From assembly GCA_964574105.1 (NCBI GenBank), contig CAZNKH010000014.1, forward strand, positions 1-13,204: a DNA stretch of 13,204 nt, read 5' to 3'. Of this stretch, positions 1 through 7,664 are shown one piece after another. Origin of the DNA: UBA9988 sp964574105. GTDB lineage: Bacteria; Patescibacteriota; Minisyncoccia; Phycocordibacterales; UBA9988. Within the stretch, counting starts at the first letter, position 1. Every line of letters begins with the position of its first letter. The position numbers and the translations under genes are program-made. The notes beneath the pieces were generated by a model. That model had not been told where the DNA came from, made no database searches, and saw only the letters and a program-made list of their open reading frames with translations.

Positions 1-1168
1 AGGAAACATAAACCCCGATCGGTCCAGTCCCGCCTGTAATAGGTAGGAGCATATCCCAATCTCCATGGAGAACGCGTGTAAACCATTCTTGCTTTGGATA
101 GAGCGGGAGTACAGTTTGATGAAAAAAATTGAGCGCAAAAGTTGCGAGAGAAAAGAGCGTGCCAATAAGTAAGACACTTTTAATATTTTTAGACAGAGGA
201 TAGATTAGTGATGCTAGTATCGATCCTGATATCGCAACAAGAGGAATAATGCTAAACATAAGATACTTATCAAGCGCGCCACGAGAAAAATCGAAAAGCA
301 CAAAGTAAAACAAAGCTCCAAGGATCAAGTAGATAAGAAAAATACGGAGTGTACGGAATTGTGCTCGTGTTCCAAATAGTAATGGAATCAGTAACAATGG
401 AGAGAGGTACTCCATGGCCTTAATTGTCTGCACAATGACTTGCATACTATTCCGCCCAGAAAAATGTATATATGAGAACGCATGCGCGATCATAGCTCCA
501 AGGGAGAATGTGGGAAATAAGAGTGGGGAGACAAAGAGGATAATGAGAGAGAGTACAACAAACGAGATGATCACATACATAAGCCGCAGTAATTCCTGCC
601 GTCCAACAGAGCGATATATAGTAAGTACATACTCACAAAGAAAAGCACCAAGCACGATAATGAAACTTAACTTCATCATACAACCAGCAAGTAAGGCTAG
701 ACAAAATCCAGTAAACCAGTATGCACGGTATGTCCCTTCGGCATGTTTCCACTGTTCATAACAAAAGAATGAAAGGAGAAAAAAGAATGGGAGCAGTGCC
801 CCGTCAGTATCAATCATATGTGATGCAAGCACGCTGTAGAAAGAAATACTATATAGAAAGACAGAGATGAGTGCTGCCTTTTTCCCTGATTTAGCACGCA
901 CTATGTAGGCGAGTAAAAAAAGTGATGCGAGAGAAAATATGAGAGGTAGGATGCGCAGGTTATCTCTGCCAACTATTTTCTCGGCTATAGAGTACGATAA
1001 CTGTGTAAGTGGAGGATGTGCGATTGCGGTACTTTTTACCTCTACTGCATGAATTGTTTTCCACTCATCTTGATGATACGGAAGAGAAAGTCCGGGAAGT
1101 CGGACCAGTAGAAAGAATACTGCCAGTATTGCTAGCACAATGTGAAAGCGTTGCGCGTGTGTAATCAT
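1..1168 (-). CDS. GT39/ArnT-like membrane glycosyltransferase (partial, C-terminus off the left edge)
   Basis: Translating the minus strand from the ATG at 1168 gives 389 codons without a stop, running off the window. The product is a polytopic membrane protein with many hydrophobic helices. After the first helix comes an extracytoplasmic loop with YHQDEW (D34, E35) and then HPPL (51-54). This arrangement is typical of GT-C fold enzymes of the PMT/ArnT (GT39) type, where the acidic pair is catalytic and the donor is a polyprenyl-phosphate sugar. Known family role: transfer of a sugar from a lipid carrier to protein or lipid on the outer face of the membrane. The start is set by a 4-nt ATGA overlap with the preceding GT4 gene, so it is translationally coupled and last in the visible operon. 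The acceptor and sugar cannot be told. The C-terminal domain is not seen, so family assignment rests on the N-terminal motifs and topology. Confidence 0.85.
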   Translation of the reverse strand, partial: MITHAQRFHIVLAILAVFFLLVRLPGLSLPYHQDEWKTIHAVEVKSTAIAHPPLTQLSYSIAEKIVGRDNLRILPLIFSLASLFLLAYIVRAKSGKKAALISVFLYSISFYSVLASHMIDTDGALLPFFFLLSFFCYEQWKHAEGTYRAYWFTGFCLALLAGCMMKLSFIIVLGAFLCEYVLTIYRSVGRQELLRLMYVIISFVVLSLIILFVSPLLFPTFSLGAMIAHAFSYIHFSGRNSMQVIVQTIKAMEYLSPLLLIPLLFGTRAQFRTLRIFLIYLILGALFYFVLFDFSRGALDKYLMFSIIPLVAISGSILASLIYPLSKNIKSVLLIGTLFSLATFALNFFHQTVLPLYPKQEWFTRVLHGDWDMLLPITGGTGPIGVYVS

Positions 1169-2202
1169 ACCGTGGCAAAGATTCTATCCGCAAATGTGTG
1201 TATACTGTGATGCTTTACCACCCGCTCCCTGAGAGAAGTTCGTAAAGCTACTTGTTGTTCTCTGGAAAGAGTAAGATACCAATGGATGGCGGTGGTGAGA
1301 TCAGAGAGGGTTTGACCTTGGAGCATCAATTCTGGAGATAGCTCTCCAATAACAGATCGGAACGCCTCATTTGCAGTAACTACAGGTACTCCCGCGGATA
1401 GAGCTTCAAGTCCTGCTTTATCTAAACTTCCTGTCGTGCTCATATTAATACAGAGTGTCATGGTGGGGATAATTGCCGCAAGCTCTACCCTCGTCTTTGG
1501 TCCAAGAAATGATGCTATTGACTCTAGCCTTTGCTCGCATATAAATCTCTCACATTCACTTAGATATTCATAATCTTGTGGATAAACTGGTTCTCCGATA
1601 CAAGTAAGCGTTATAGAAATACCTTCTTTATGTAATTGTGCAAGCGCTTGAAGCGCGAGAAGCTGCCCTTTTGAAGCACTGATGCGTCCAACAACAGCCA
1701 GTGAAATAGAGGAAGATTCTACCATATCAAGAGGATGAAAAAGTTCTGTATCTATTGCTTGCCCGACGATACGAAGCTTAGATGACTTAAGTCGGCAACC
1801 CTCCGGAGTTGAAGTGAGAATGCGATGAGTAAAGAGTGCGGCAAGACGGAGCTTCCAAGTAACCGTCCCATGTGCATACCAGAGAATGATTTGCTTCCCC
1901 GTGAGCCTCCACCATAATCCAGCGAGCACAATGTACTCTGGATTCATATGTACAAACACTGCCTCGTACTCATGTCGCAGTCGAAAAATAGTAAGAAAAA
2001 ATGTGTATATCTTTTGCAGACGAGAAGAACCTTTCTCCTTTCCAAGAGAGTAGACCGGAAATGGTGTATGACTACTCCCCTGCTTCATGCAGATGATTGA
2101 GACGATCTTGCAATGCGAGGAAAGCGCCTTCACCCATGAGGGAACAAAGCCTAAGATGCTATCTCCCTCATCCCACACCTGCGTGATGAATAAAAACTTC
2201 AT
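1165..2202 (-). CDS. GT4-family glycosyltransferase, 345 aa
   Basis: A GT-B fold glycosyltransferase. It has an N-terminal Rossmann start (MKFLFITQVWDEGD), a central VGRISASKGQ segment (171-180) matching the nucleotide-sugar phosphate-binding region with R173 and K178, and a C-terminal MSTTGSLDKAGLEALSAGVP segment (254-273). The usual EX7E motif keeps its second glutamate (E266), while the first position is G258. Related GT4 proteins with a TGSxDK variant exist, so this is probably a subfamily trait rather than loss of function. The start at 2202 is chosen because it makes an ATGA overlap with the upstream GT4-GtrA gene and begins exactly at the Rossmann strand. A longer frame reaching to 2412 would overlap the upstream gene by over 200 nt and adds no recognisable domain. 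Likely cytoplasmic, adding one sugar during surface-glycan assembly; donor and acceptor unknown. Confidence 0.88.
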   Translation of the reverse strand: MKFLFITQVWDEGDSILGFVPSWVKALSSHCKIVSIICMKQGSSHTPFPVYSLGKEKGSSRLQKIYTFFLTIFRLRHEYEAVFVHMNPEYIVLAGLWWRLTGKQIILWYAHGTVTWKLRLAALFTHRILTSTPEGCRLKSSKLRIVGQAIDTELFHPLDMVESSSISLAVVGRISASKGQLLALQALAQLHKEGISITLTCIGEPVYPQDYEYLSECERFICEQRLESIASFLGPKTRVELAAIIPTMTLCINMSTTGSLDKAGLEALSAGVPVVTANEAFRSVIGELSPELMLQGQTLSDLTTAIHWYLTLSREQQVALRTSLRERVVKHHSIHTFADRIFATV

Positions 2203-3659
2203 TGATTTTTGAAGAAGACACGATAAAACATCAACGACCAAAGCGCAATAAACACACCGATACAGAGCTGCGCGGCAAGATAGTGAAATCCTGTAGTCTC
2301 GACGACAAGATAGATGAGATAGGAGTTTAGGAACATATTGAGAGTTCCCAGCGCCACATAGAACACAAACTGAGATCTGATGTGCGAAAGAGTTCCATTC
2401 TTGAATGTCCAAAACTTTTGCAGTGCAAAACTCACTACAAAGGCGACAGGGTAGGCAAATGCTGCGGAGTATACATACCAGATACCAAGGAGATCAGTGA
2501 AAAAATAGAGAAAACTTAAATTAACGATGGTCGCTGAAGCTCCGGAGATAACATACCTCACCATAAACCATACCTTCTCATTCCGCCGTCCGACAGAAGT
2601 CGCTTGAGAAACTTTTTGCCAATCACGAACGATGCGCTCCGCATACACTTCATTATCCTGAAGACACAGTGCGGGAACATGCGGAGCAGAAAGCGCGGAG
2701 AGAAGCATATCGGCTATTTTTTGGGCATCTCGAGGGACGATGGTGCGGGGACTTAACTCGCGAGCGATGCCGACATCAGTGGAAACAAGCGGGAGTCCGG
2801 AAATGGCCGCTTCAACAAGAGACAATCCGTAACCTTCGTAGCGCGATGTGCAGAGATATACACTCGCCTTCTGATAGTATGGCGCCACCACATTCTGCTG
2901 TCCCACAAAAGTTACCAAATGTGCTATTCCTAACTTCATCGCCTCATGCTCAAGTTGTTGTCTCAATGGCCCATCGCCGACAATGGTAAAAGTCGCATCT
3001 GGCCTCTTTGTACGCACAAGTGCGAAAGCGCGAAGCGCGAGAGAGATATCTTTTTCAGGGGCGAGGCGAGAGACGGTTACAATATGCAGTCCAGTTTTTT
3101 TTAATCGCACATGCAATGTGGCTGGAAGAACAACAGGGATGGGAGAGACCGTCACGCGAGATGCGGCTGTAAGTCTCCGTGAGACTACATCCGCTTTGAT
3201 TTTTTCCGACACGACGCGCAATCCTTCCGCGTGAGGAATGATTATCCGCGCAATCAGCAAACGGATGCGATTCCCGAGACTAAACCGTGCAAACTCCGGA
3301 CTAAAAAGATCGGTATGAATCTGGATATGCAAGGGCGCGCGGTGATGGCGAGAGAGGAAGAGTCCGATCAAGCCGAGAAAAAACGGGTCCTGCACTGTTA
3401 CCACATCTGGCTTCTGTATCCTCTCTCCTAAAATGATAGCGCAGTAGAGACCAGATAAGAATGGGGAGAATTTGATACTACGCACAGAGAGGACCCCCTC
3501 ATCCCGAGCACCATCAAGAGACCGAGAAAAGACGAGCACAGTAAGATGCTCGCACGAATCAGAATAATGTAGAAGACGACGAAAGAGAGCACTCTCTTGT
3601 TCAAGCGCCGAGGCATCACCTGAGATCATCAATACAGAAAGCTTTTTTGAATTATTCAT
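2199..3659 (-). CDS. GT4 glycosyltransferase fused to a C-terminal GtrA-like membrane domain, 486 aa
   Basis: Residues 1 to about 345 form a GT4 domain. VSRLAPEKD (196-204) supplies the donor-binding R198 and K203, VGDGP lies at 227-231, and a perfect EX7E motif (E275, E283) sits in YEGYGLSLVEA. Residues about 365-486 are a separate four-helix membrane domain: helices near 368-390, 395-417, 430-453 and 459-483. It includes RYVISGASATIVNL and ALQKFWTFKN, hallmarks of the GtrA family. GtrA proteins are thought to help move polyprenyl-linked sugars across the membrane. The fusion suggests that sugar addition and lipid-linked sugar handling are physically coupled at the membrane (inference). The start ATG at 3659 overlaps the upstream stop as ATGA, and the gene overlaps the downstream GT4 the same way. 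GtrA domains are better known alone or fused to GT2 (DPM1-like) domains, so the GT4 partner is unusual. Confidence 0.9.
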   Translation of the reverse strand: MNNSKKLSVLMISGDASALEQESALFRRLLHYSDSCEHLTVLVFSRSLDGARDEGVLSVRSIKFSPFLSGLYCAIILGERIQKPDVVTVQDPFFLGLIGLFLSRHHRAPLHIQIHTDLFSPEFARFSLGNRIRLLIARIIIPHAEGLRVVSEKIKADVVSRRLTAASRVTVSPIPVVLPATLHVRLKKTGLHIVTVSRLAPEKDISLALRAFALVRTKRPDATFTIVGDGPLRQQLEHEAMKLGIAHLVTFVGQQNVVAPYYQKASVYLCTSRYEGYGLSLVEAAISGLPLVSTDVGIARELSPRTIVPRDAQKIADMLLSALSAPHVPALCLQDNEVYAERIVRDWQKVSQATSVGRRNEKVWFMVRYVISGASATIVNLSFLYFFTDLLGIWYVYSAAFAYPVAFVVSFALQKFWTFKNGTLSHIRSQFVFYVALGTLNMFLNSYLIYLVVETTGFHYLAAQLCIGVFIALWSLMFYRVFFKNQ

Positions 3660-5887
3660 ACTGTATAGAATTGCTCAATTAGTTGTGCGATCGTGCTTTG
3701 AATGGAGAACTGTGCTGCAGTACTCTCTCCCCCCCGTATGAGATTCTCACGAAGTGTTCTATCAGACTCAATCTCTCGTATACGATCAGCAATGGACTGA
3801 ATATCGTCTGGCTCAACAAGAAAACCGTTATGTCCATCGGTGATAATTTCCGGAAGGTTTCCAACCCGTGTGGCGATTACTGGTATTCCTAGATATAGAG
3901 CCTCGACAACTTGGTAAGAAAAACTTTCAAATGAAGTATTGAGCACAAAGACATCTGCGGTAACAAGCTGTTGAATGAGTTCTGTCTTTGAAAGTTGTCC
4001 GGTAAGGACGACACGATCATCAAGTCTTTTGTGGGTAATGATGTCTTGAAGATGTTTTCGATCAGGTCCATCTCCAACGATGATAAGTCTCCATCCAGGA
4101 AGTCTTAGCATCATAGAGATGAGGGCAGTAAATCCCTTCCACGGGACCAGACGCCCAGCAGAGAGGATTGTTTTTTTCTGATTACTGATACCATGTTGGA
4201 TAGTCTCCAGAGGGGCAGTATCAATACCGTTATAAATGGTACACACCCGCCCTCTCGCCTTTGAGTTCATCCACTTGGATACTAATGCATTAAAATACTT
4301 ACTTGGAGTAATAACAAGATCAGCATGATGTACAACAATTCTTTGAATACGACGAAGTACTTCTACAGAAAATCCGTAGTTCTTTGCTTGAAATTCATCA
4401 ATTGAATCCTTTACACCGAAACGCTGTACCGACTGCTCCCACGCGTAATCCCCGGGAACCCTAACAATAAATTTTTTTCTAAGAATCTGTGCTGCACAGA
4501 GTGCGGGGAAACCAACACTAACCGTATCTTGGGCAAAGATGATATCGGTATTCCATCCCCGTATGAGCGTAGCGAAAAAAAAGGCACAGTGCCGAATAAT
4601 TCTTGGTAATTTTCTTACCGAACTGAAACGAAGTACGCGTAGAGAAAATCCCATCTCGGGAAGATGAGAAGCTAACAATACTGCATAAGTAGCCGGGCCA
4701 CCGATCTCAGGTGGATAGAGAGGAGTCACTAAGAGGATTCTTTTTCTTATAGAAAGAGGGTTCTGCGTATGAAAATGCTGTTCGATCAATCGTAGTATCT
4801 TCTTAGAGATCCCATCCCACGAGTACTTTTCTTCTACGAGTGCACGAGCATTACGGGTTACTGTATCAACATGTTCCCTATGCGCAGGGTCAATGATGTA
4901 ACGCACGCAGGCGGCAATAGATTCTGGATTTCTCACTTCTGCAAACCACCCCGTCTCCCCGTCAGTGAGAAAATCGGGGATTCCGCCAACCGGTGTCGCG
5001 ATGACAGGGAGCCCTGCGGCGAATGCTTCAAGAAAAGAGTTGCCCAAACCTTCAGAGAGAGAGGGACGAACAAATATGTCTGCGTCTGCGAGTATATGAG
5101 GAATCTTCTCAGGTACGATAGCCCCGAGGAAAGAAATTCTATTTTGTACTCCTAAGCTTTTTGCAAGCGCCTCTAATGCGTGTCGCTCTATCCCCTCCCC
5201 CACCACAGTAAGCTTCACCTGCTCAGGAAGGTGCGCAAGTGCGCGGATAATATCATCTACAGCATTCTTCTTTACCAGTCGTGATGTAGTAATGAGGATA
5301 ATGTGATTCTTGATATTTGTAGCTTTGTACTTGAAATCTTCTATATTTACTCCATTTGGGATCACAACTGGCTCCACGCGCGCACCCATCTCACGCGCCC
5401 ACATCCCTAAATATTGTGAAATAACCTGTATTGCATCAGCGCGCTTAAAAATTTCTTTGAAACGCCTCCCCAAGAATCGCGCACGACGCGCAATATGTTC
5501 ATGCGAATCTCCCTCCTGCAGGGTGAGGAGAAAGGGTATTCGCGGGTGTGCGCGCTTGTATGCGAGTGCGGCAAGGCCTCCGTAACTTGCCATACTGGCC
5601 CACACACAATCTGGTTCTTTCCCCTCAAGAGCTCGTTCGCCAATCCACTTTCCAAATAAGAAGAGAAGGAATTTGTCAAAAAGAGGGATACCAAGACCAA
5701 CACGGATGACATCCGCTCGCCCAATACGCGCTCGTCGTGGGAGCGATGCGGAGAGGCGCGCAGTGATGATGGTTACACGAAACGACTCTGGAAAGCGGTC
5801 AGTAATCTCTTTAATCGCAAGCTCTGCCCCGCCAATGTGTGGCAAGTACGCAGTAGTATAGACAAGAATCTGTCGGGCATCTTCCAT
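3656..5887 (-). CDS. Tandem GT4-GT4 bifunctional glycosyltransferase, 743 aa
   Basis: Two complete GT4 modules lie in one chain. Module 1 (about 1-372) begins with an acceptor-side glycine loop LPHIGGAE (15-22), has TSRLVKKN (201-208) with R203 and K206/K207, and EX7E at E279/E287 (SEGLGNSFLEAF). Module 2 (about 380-743) restarts with RILLVTPLYPPEIGGPATY, has SAGRLVPWKG (576-585) with R579 and K584, and EX7E at E654/E662 (FESFSYQVVEAL). Both modules keep the expected catalytic and donor-binding residues, so two successive sugar additions are plausible. No membrane helix is evident. The start at 5887 lies 12 nt after the stop of the VirD4-like gene and begins right at the first Rossmann strand; no clear Shine-Dalgarno is seen. 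By eye module 2 is more AT-rich than module 1, which hints that the modules have different histories. Substrates are unknown. Confidence 0.9.
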   Translation of the reverse strand: MEDARQILVYTTAYLPHIGGAELAIKEITDRFPESFRVTIITARLSASLPRRARIGRADVIRVGLGIPLFDKFLLFLFGKWIGERALEGKEPDCVWASMASYGGLAALAYKRAHPRIPFLLTLQEGDSHEHIARRARFLGRRFKEIFKRADAIQVISQYLGMWAREMGARVEPVVIPNGVNIEDFKYKATNIKNHIILITTSRLVKKNAVDDIIRALAHLPEQVKLTVVGEGIERHALEALAKSLGVQNRISFLGAIVPEKIPHILADADIFVRPSLSEGLGNSFLEAFAAGLPVIATPVGGIPDFLTDGETGWFAEVRNPESIAACVRYIIDPAHREHVDTVTRNARALVEEKYSWDGISKKILRLIEQHFHTQNPLSIRKRILLVTPLYPPEIGGPATYAVLLASHLPEMGFSLRVLRFSSVRKLPRIIRHCAFFFATLIRGWNTDIIFAQDTVSVGFPALCAAQILRKKFIVRVPGDYAWEQSVQRFGVKDSIDEFQAKNYGFSVEVLRRIQRIVVHHADLVITPSKYFNALVSKWMNSKARGRVCTIYNGIDTAPLETIQHGISNQKKTILSAGRLVPWKGFTALISMMLRLPGWRLIIVGDGPDRKHLQDIITHKRLDDRVVLTGQLSKTELIQQLVTADVFVLNTSFESFSYQVVEALYLGIPVIATRVGNLPEIITDGHNGFLVEPDDIQSIADRIREIESDRTLRENLIRGGESTAAQFSIQSTIAQLIEQFYTV

Positions 5888-5899
5888 ATTGAGAACACT

Positions 5900-7585
5900 C
5901 TACCCGTTTTCCCGTGGCACCTCAAGCATTTGCTTAAGCTCTACTTCGGGAATTTCTGTGGGAGCATCTGTATGCGGCAAAGGAGCAACTGGCTTCTCTT
6001 TCTCTTGTTTGGGAACTGACTTGATAACATCCTGCAGGAAGGACTTCAAATCCTCCCTCCCCTTCGAAGTTGCCTTTGTTGATATACCACGCTTCTCTGA
6101 TACAAGCGCCTCTAGTGAGACGCTACTCTTTCGATCTCTTGCGGCTTCACGGATAAGTTCCGATCGCGGAGGAGGAGTGGGGCGGGGTTGTGGTGCTCGG
6201 GGTCTCAGGGAATGATCTTTTCGCGGATGTTCTACAAACTTTCGCTCCTCCTTGTCTGCCTTCTCAATAGATGAGAGTGCTGTTGAATGCCACTCACCAA
6301 TTGCGTGTTCCACCTCCTGTCGTGAATGTGCGTAGTGCTGACGAGATGACTCAACAATTCGCTCCTTCAATCCCGCACGCAATCCTTGCATTGCATTCTC
6401 TATCGGAGGGAGTGTCTGTGCAGAAAACGGAGGAGAACCGACACCATCTATCATTAGGGTGAGATAGATTTGAGCAAAGCCTAAGTTGACCAGATCTTCT
6501 TCAAGAAATTTTGGTGTAAAAATCTTCTCCAATTTTGCTGCGTCAAAAGGACCCACGCGAAAGGCGATGGTTGTGCCTACATTACCAAAGACGGCGCTCT
6601 GCACCGTCTCTGGCATCTGGTCAATGTACTGGTGCGCGATGGTGAGATTGAGCTTGTACTTGCGTGCCTCGGCGAGAATATCAGCAAAGGAGTCATTGAC
6701 AAAGGATTGGAACTCGTCCACATAGAGAAAGAAGGGGGGCAAAGCCTTGAGTTCAGACTCCGAGGCGCTGGCTCTACTCATGGCGGCAAGATAAATCTTG
6801 GTGATGAGCATGCCACCCAATAGAAAGGCGTTCTGCTCACCTACACGCCCCTTGGAAAGATTGACAATGAGAATCTTCTTTCCATCCATTACTTCACGAA
6901 TGTCAAAACTTGACTTGGACTGACCGATGATATTTCTGATGAGTGGATTACTGGTAAACTGTCCGATCTTATTTTTAATCGCATCCCCCGCCTCCTGCAT
7001 GTAGCGCTCGTTGTATTTAGCAAACTCATCCAACCAGAATGCTTTAACCGAAGGATCCGAGAGGTTCTCTACTACCTTGTCGCGGTAGTGTCTATCAGAG
7101 AGCATTCGATTCACGCCAAGGAGGGTAGAGTCAGGATATTCAAGGAGGGCGAGAAGAGTGTTGTTTAAGATGTACTCCATACGCGCACTCCACACATCCG
7201 GCCAGATTTTTTTGAACGATGACATAAGTCCGTTGGCCACCAAGTAGCGCTGATCCTTGCCCACATCCTCCATAACATTGAAGGAGATGGGAAAGTCTAA
7301 ATCATGCGGAGCAAAATAGATGACATCCTTCATTCGCTCCTCGGGAATGTAGTCAAGGAGTTTCTCTGCCGTGCCACCGTGCGGATCGATGAAGCCCATC
7401 CCTTCACCATTGACCATATCTTGAATGGCCATGTTTTCAAGGAGTGTTGATTTGCCCATGCCCGTTTTGCCAATCACATAAACATGCTTGGCACGATCGT
7501 GATTCTTGATGCCAAAGCGCGTTCGCGCACCGCGAAAGTCGGTCTCGGCAATGTACACCATTCCGGGCTTAAGAAGATCGGACAT
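5900..7585 (-). CDS. VirD4/TraG-like (type IV coupling protein-type) ATPase, soluble, 561 aa
   Basis: A RecA-fold hexameric motor ATPase of the VirD4/TraG/HerA superfamily. The Walker A motif GKTGMGKST spans residues 39-47, FIDPHGG is at about 65-71, the Walker B LYVDEFQSF has its DE at 290-291, and AHQY at 317-320 fits the conserved glutamine motif after Walker B. The N-terminal transmembrane segment of classic coupling proteins is missing, so the protein is probably cytosolic or peripheral. After about residue 400 comes a charged, proline-rich tail (PRAPQPRPTPPPR). Family members pump DNA or protein substrates. In CPR genomes stand-alone forms are common and have been linked to DNA or pilus handling, but the role here is unproven. 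The start at 7585 is chosen because a -10 box lies 9 nt upstream and the domain begins there. A frame extending to 7741 would cross the terminator and promoter and adds a Cys-rich unrelated stretch. First gene of the glycosyltransferase operon. Confidence 0.88.
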   Translation of the reverse strand: MSDLLKPGMVYIAETDFRGARTRFGIKNHDRAKHVYVIGKTGMGKSTLLENMAIQDMVNGEGMGFIDPHGGTAEKLLDYIPEERMKDVIYFAPHDLDFPISFNVMEDVGKDQRYLVANGLMSSFKKIWPDVWSARMEYILNNTLLALLEYPDSTLLGVNRMLSDRHYRDKVVENLSDPSVKAFWLDEFAKYNERYMQEAGDAIKNKIGQFTSNPLIRNIIGQSKSSFDIREVMDGKKILIVNLSKGRVGEQNAFLLGGMLITKIYLAAMSRASASESELKALPPFFLYVDEFQSFVNDSFADILAEARKYKLNLTIAHQYIDQMPETVQSAVFGNVGTTIAFRVGPFDAAKLEKIFTPKFLEEDLVNLGFAQIYLTLMIDGVGSPPFSAQTLPPIENAMQGLRAGLKERIVESSRQHYAHSRQEVEHAIGEWHSTALSSIEKADKEERKFVEHPRKDHSLRPRAPQPRPTPPPRSELIREAARDRKSSVSLEALVSEKRGISTKATSKGREDLKSFLQDVIKSVPKQEKEKPVAPLPHTDAPTEIPEVELKQMLEVPRENG

Positions 7586-7594
7586 TACAGATAC

Positions 7595-7600
7595 AGTATA
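7595..7600 (-). promoter_or_regulatory. -10 box (TATACT, extended TGC) for the ATPase-glycosyltransferase operon
   Basis: On the minus strand TGCTATACT ends 9 nt before the ATG at 7585. The extended -10 element (TGn) is present, while the -35 (TTCTTT or TCTTTG overlapping the U-tract of the preceding terminator) is weak. A transcription start 6-7 nt downstream would leave at most 2-3 nt of leader, so the mRNA would be effectively leaderless. Confidence 0.6.
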
Positions 7601-7621
7601 GCACTTCGTGTGCATGCAAAG

Positions 7622-7650
7622 AAAAAGCCCCGCACAAAAATGTGCGGGGC
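7622..7650 (-). terminator. Rho-independent terminator after the DUF4015 gene
   Basis: A perfect 10-bp stem (GCCCCGCACA at 7627-7636 with TGTGCGGGGC at 7641-7650) closes a 4-nt loop. On the minus strand it is followed by TTTTTCTTT. It lies 14 nt after the stop of the DUF4015 gene and separates it from the next operon. Confidence 0.93.
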
Positions 7651-7664
7651 GGAAAGAATTATAG

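Noticed and set aside
414..761. Plus-strand frame of 115 codons in the GT39-like gene
   Set aside because: The opposite strand encodes an uninterrupted membrane glycosyltransferase with family motifs. This frame has no recognisable content.
2203..2412. Upstream extension of the 345-aa GT4 reading frame to an ATG at 2412
   Set aside because: It would overlap the GtrA domain of the preceding gene by over 200 nt and adds a Cys-rich stretch with no domain. The ATGA start at 2202 begins at the Rossmann strand.
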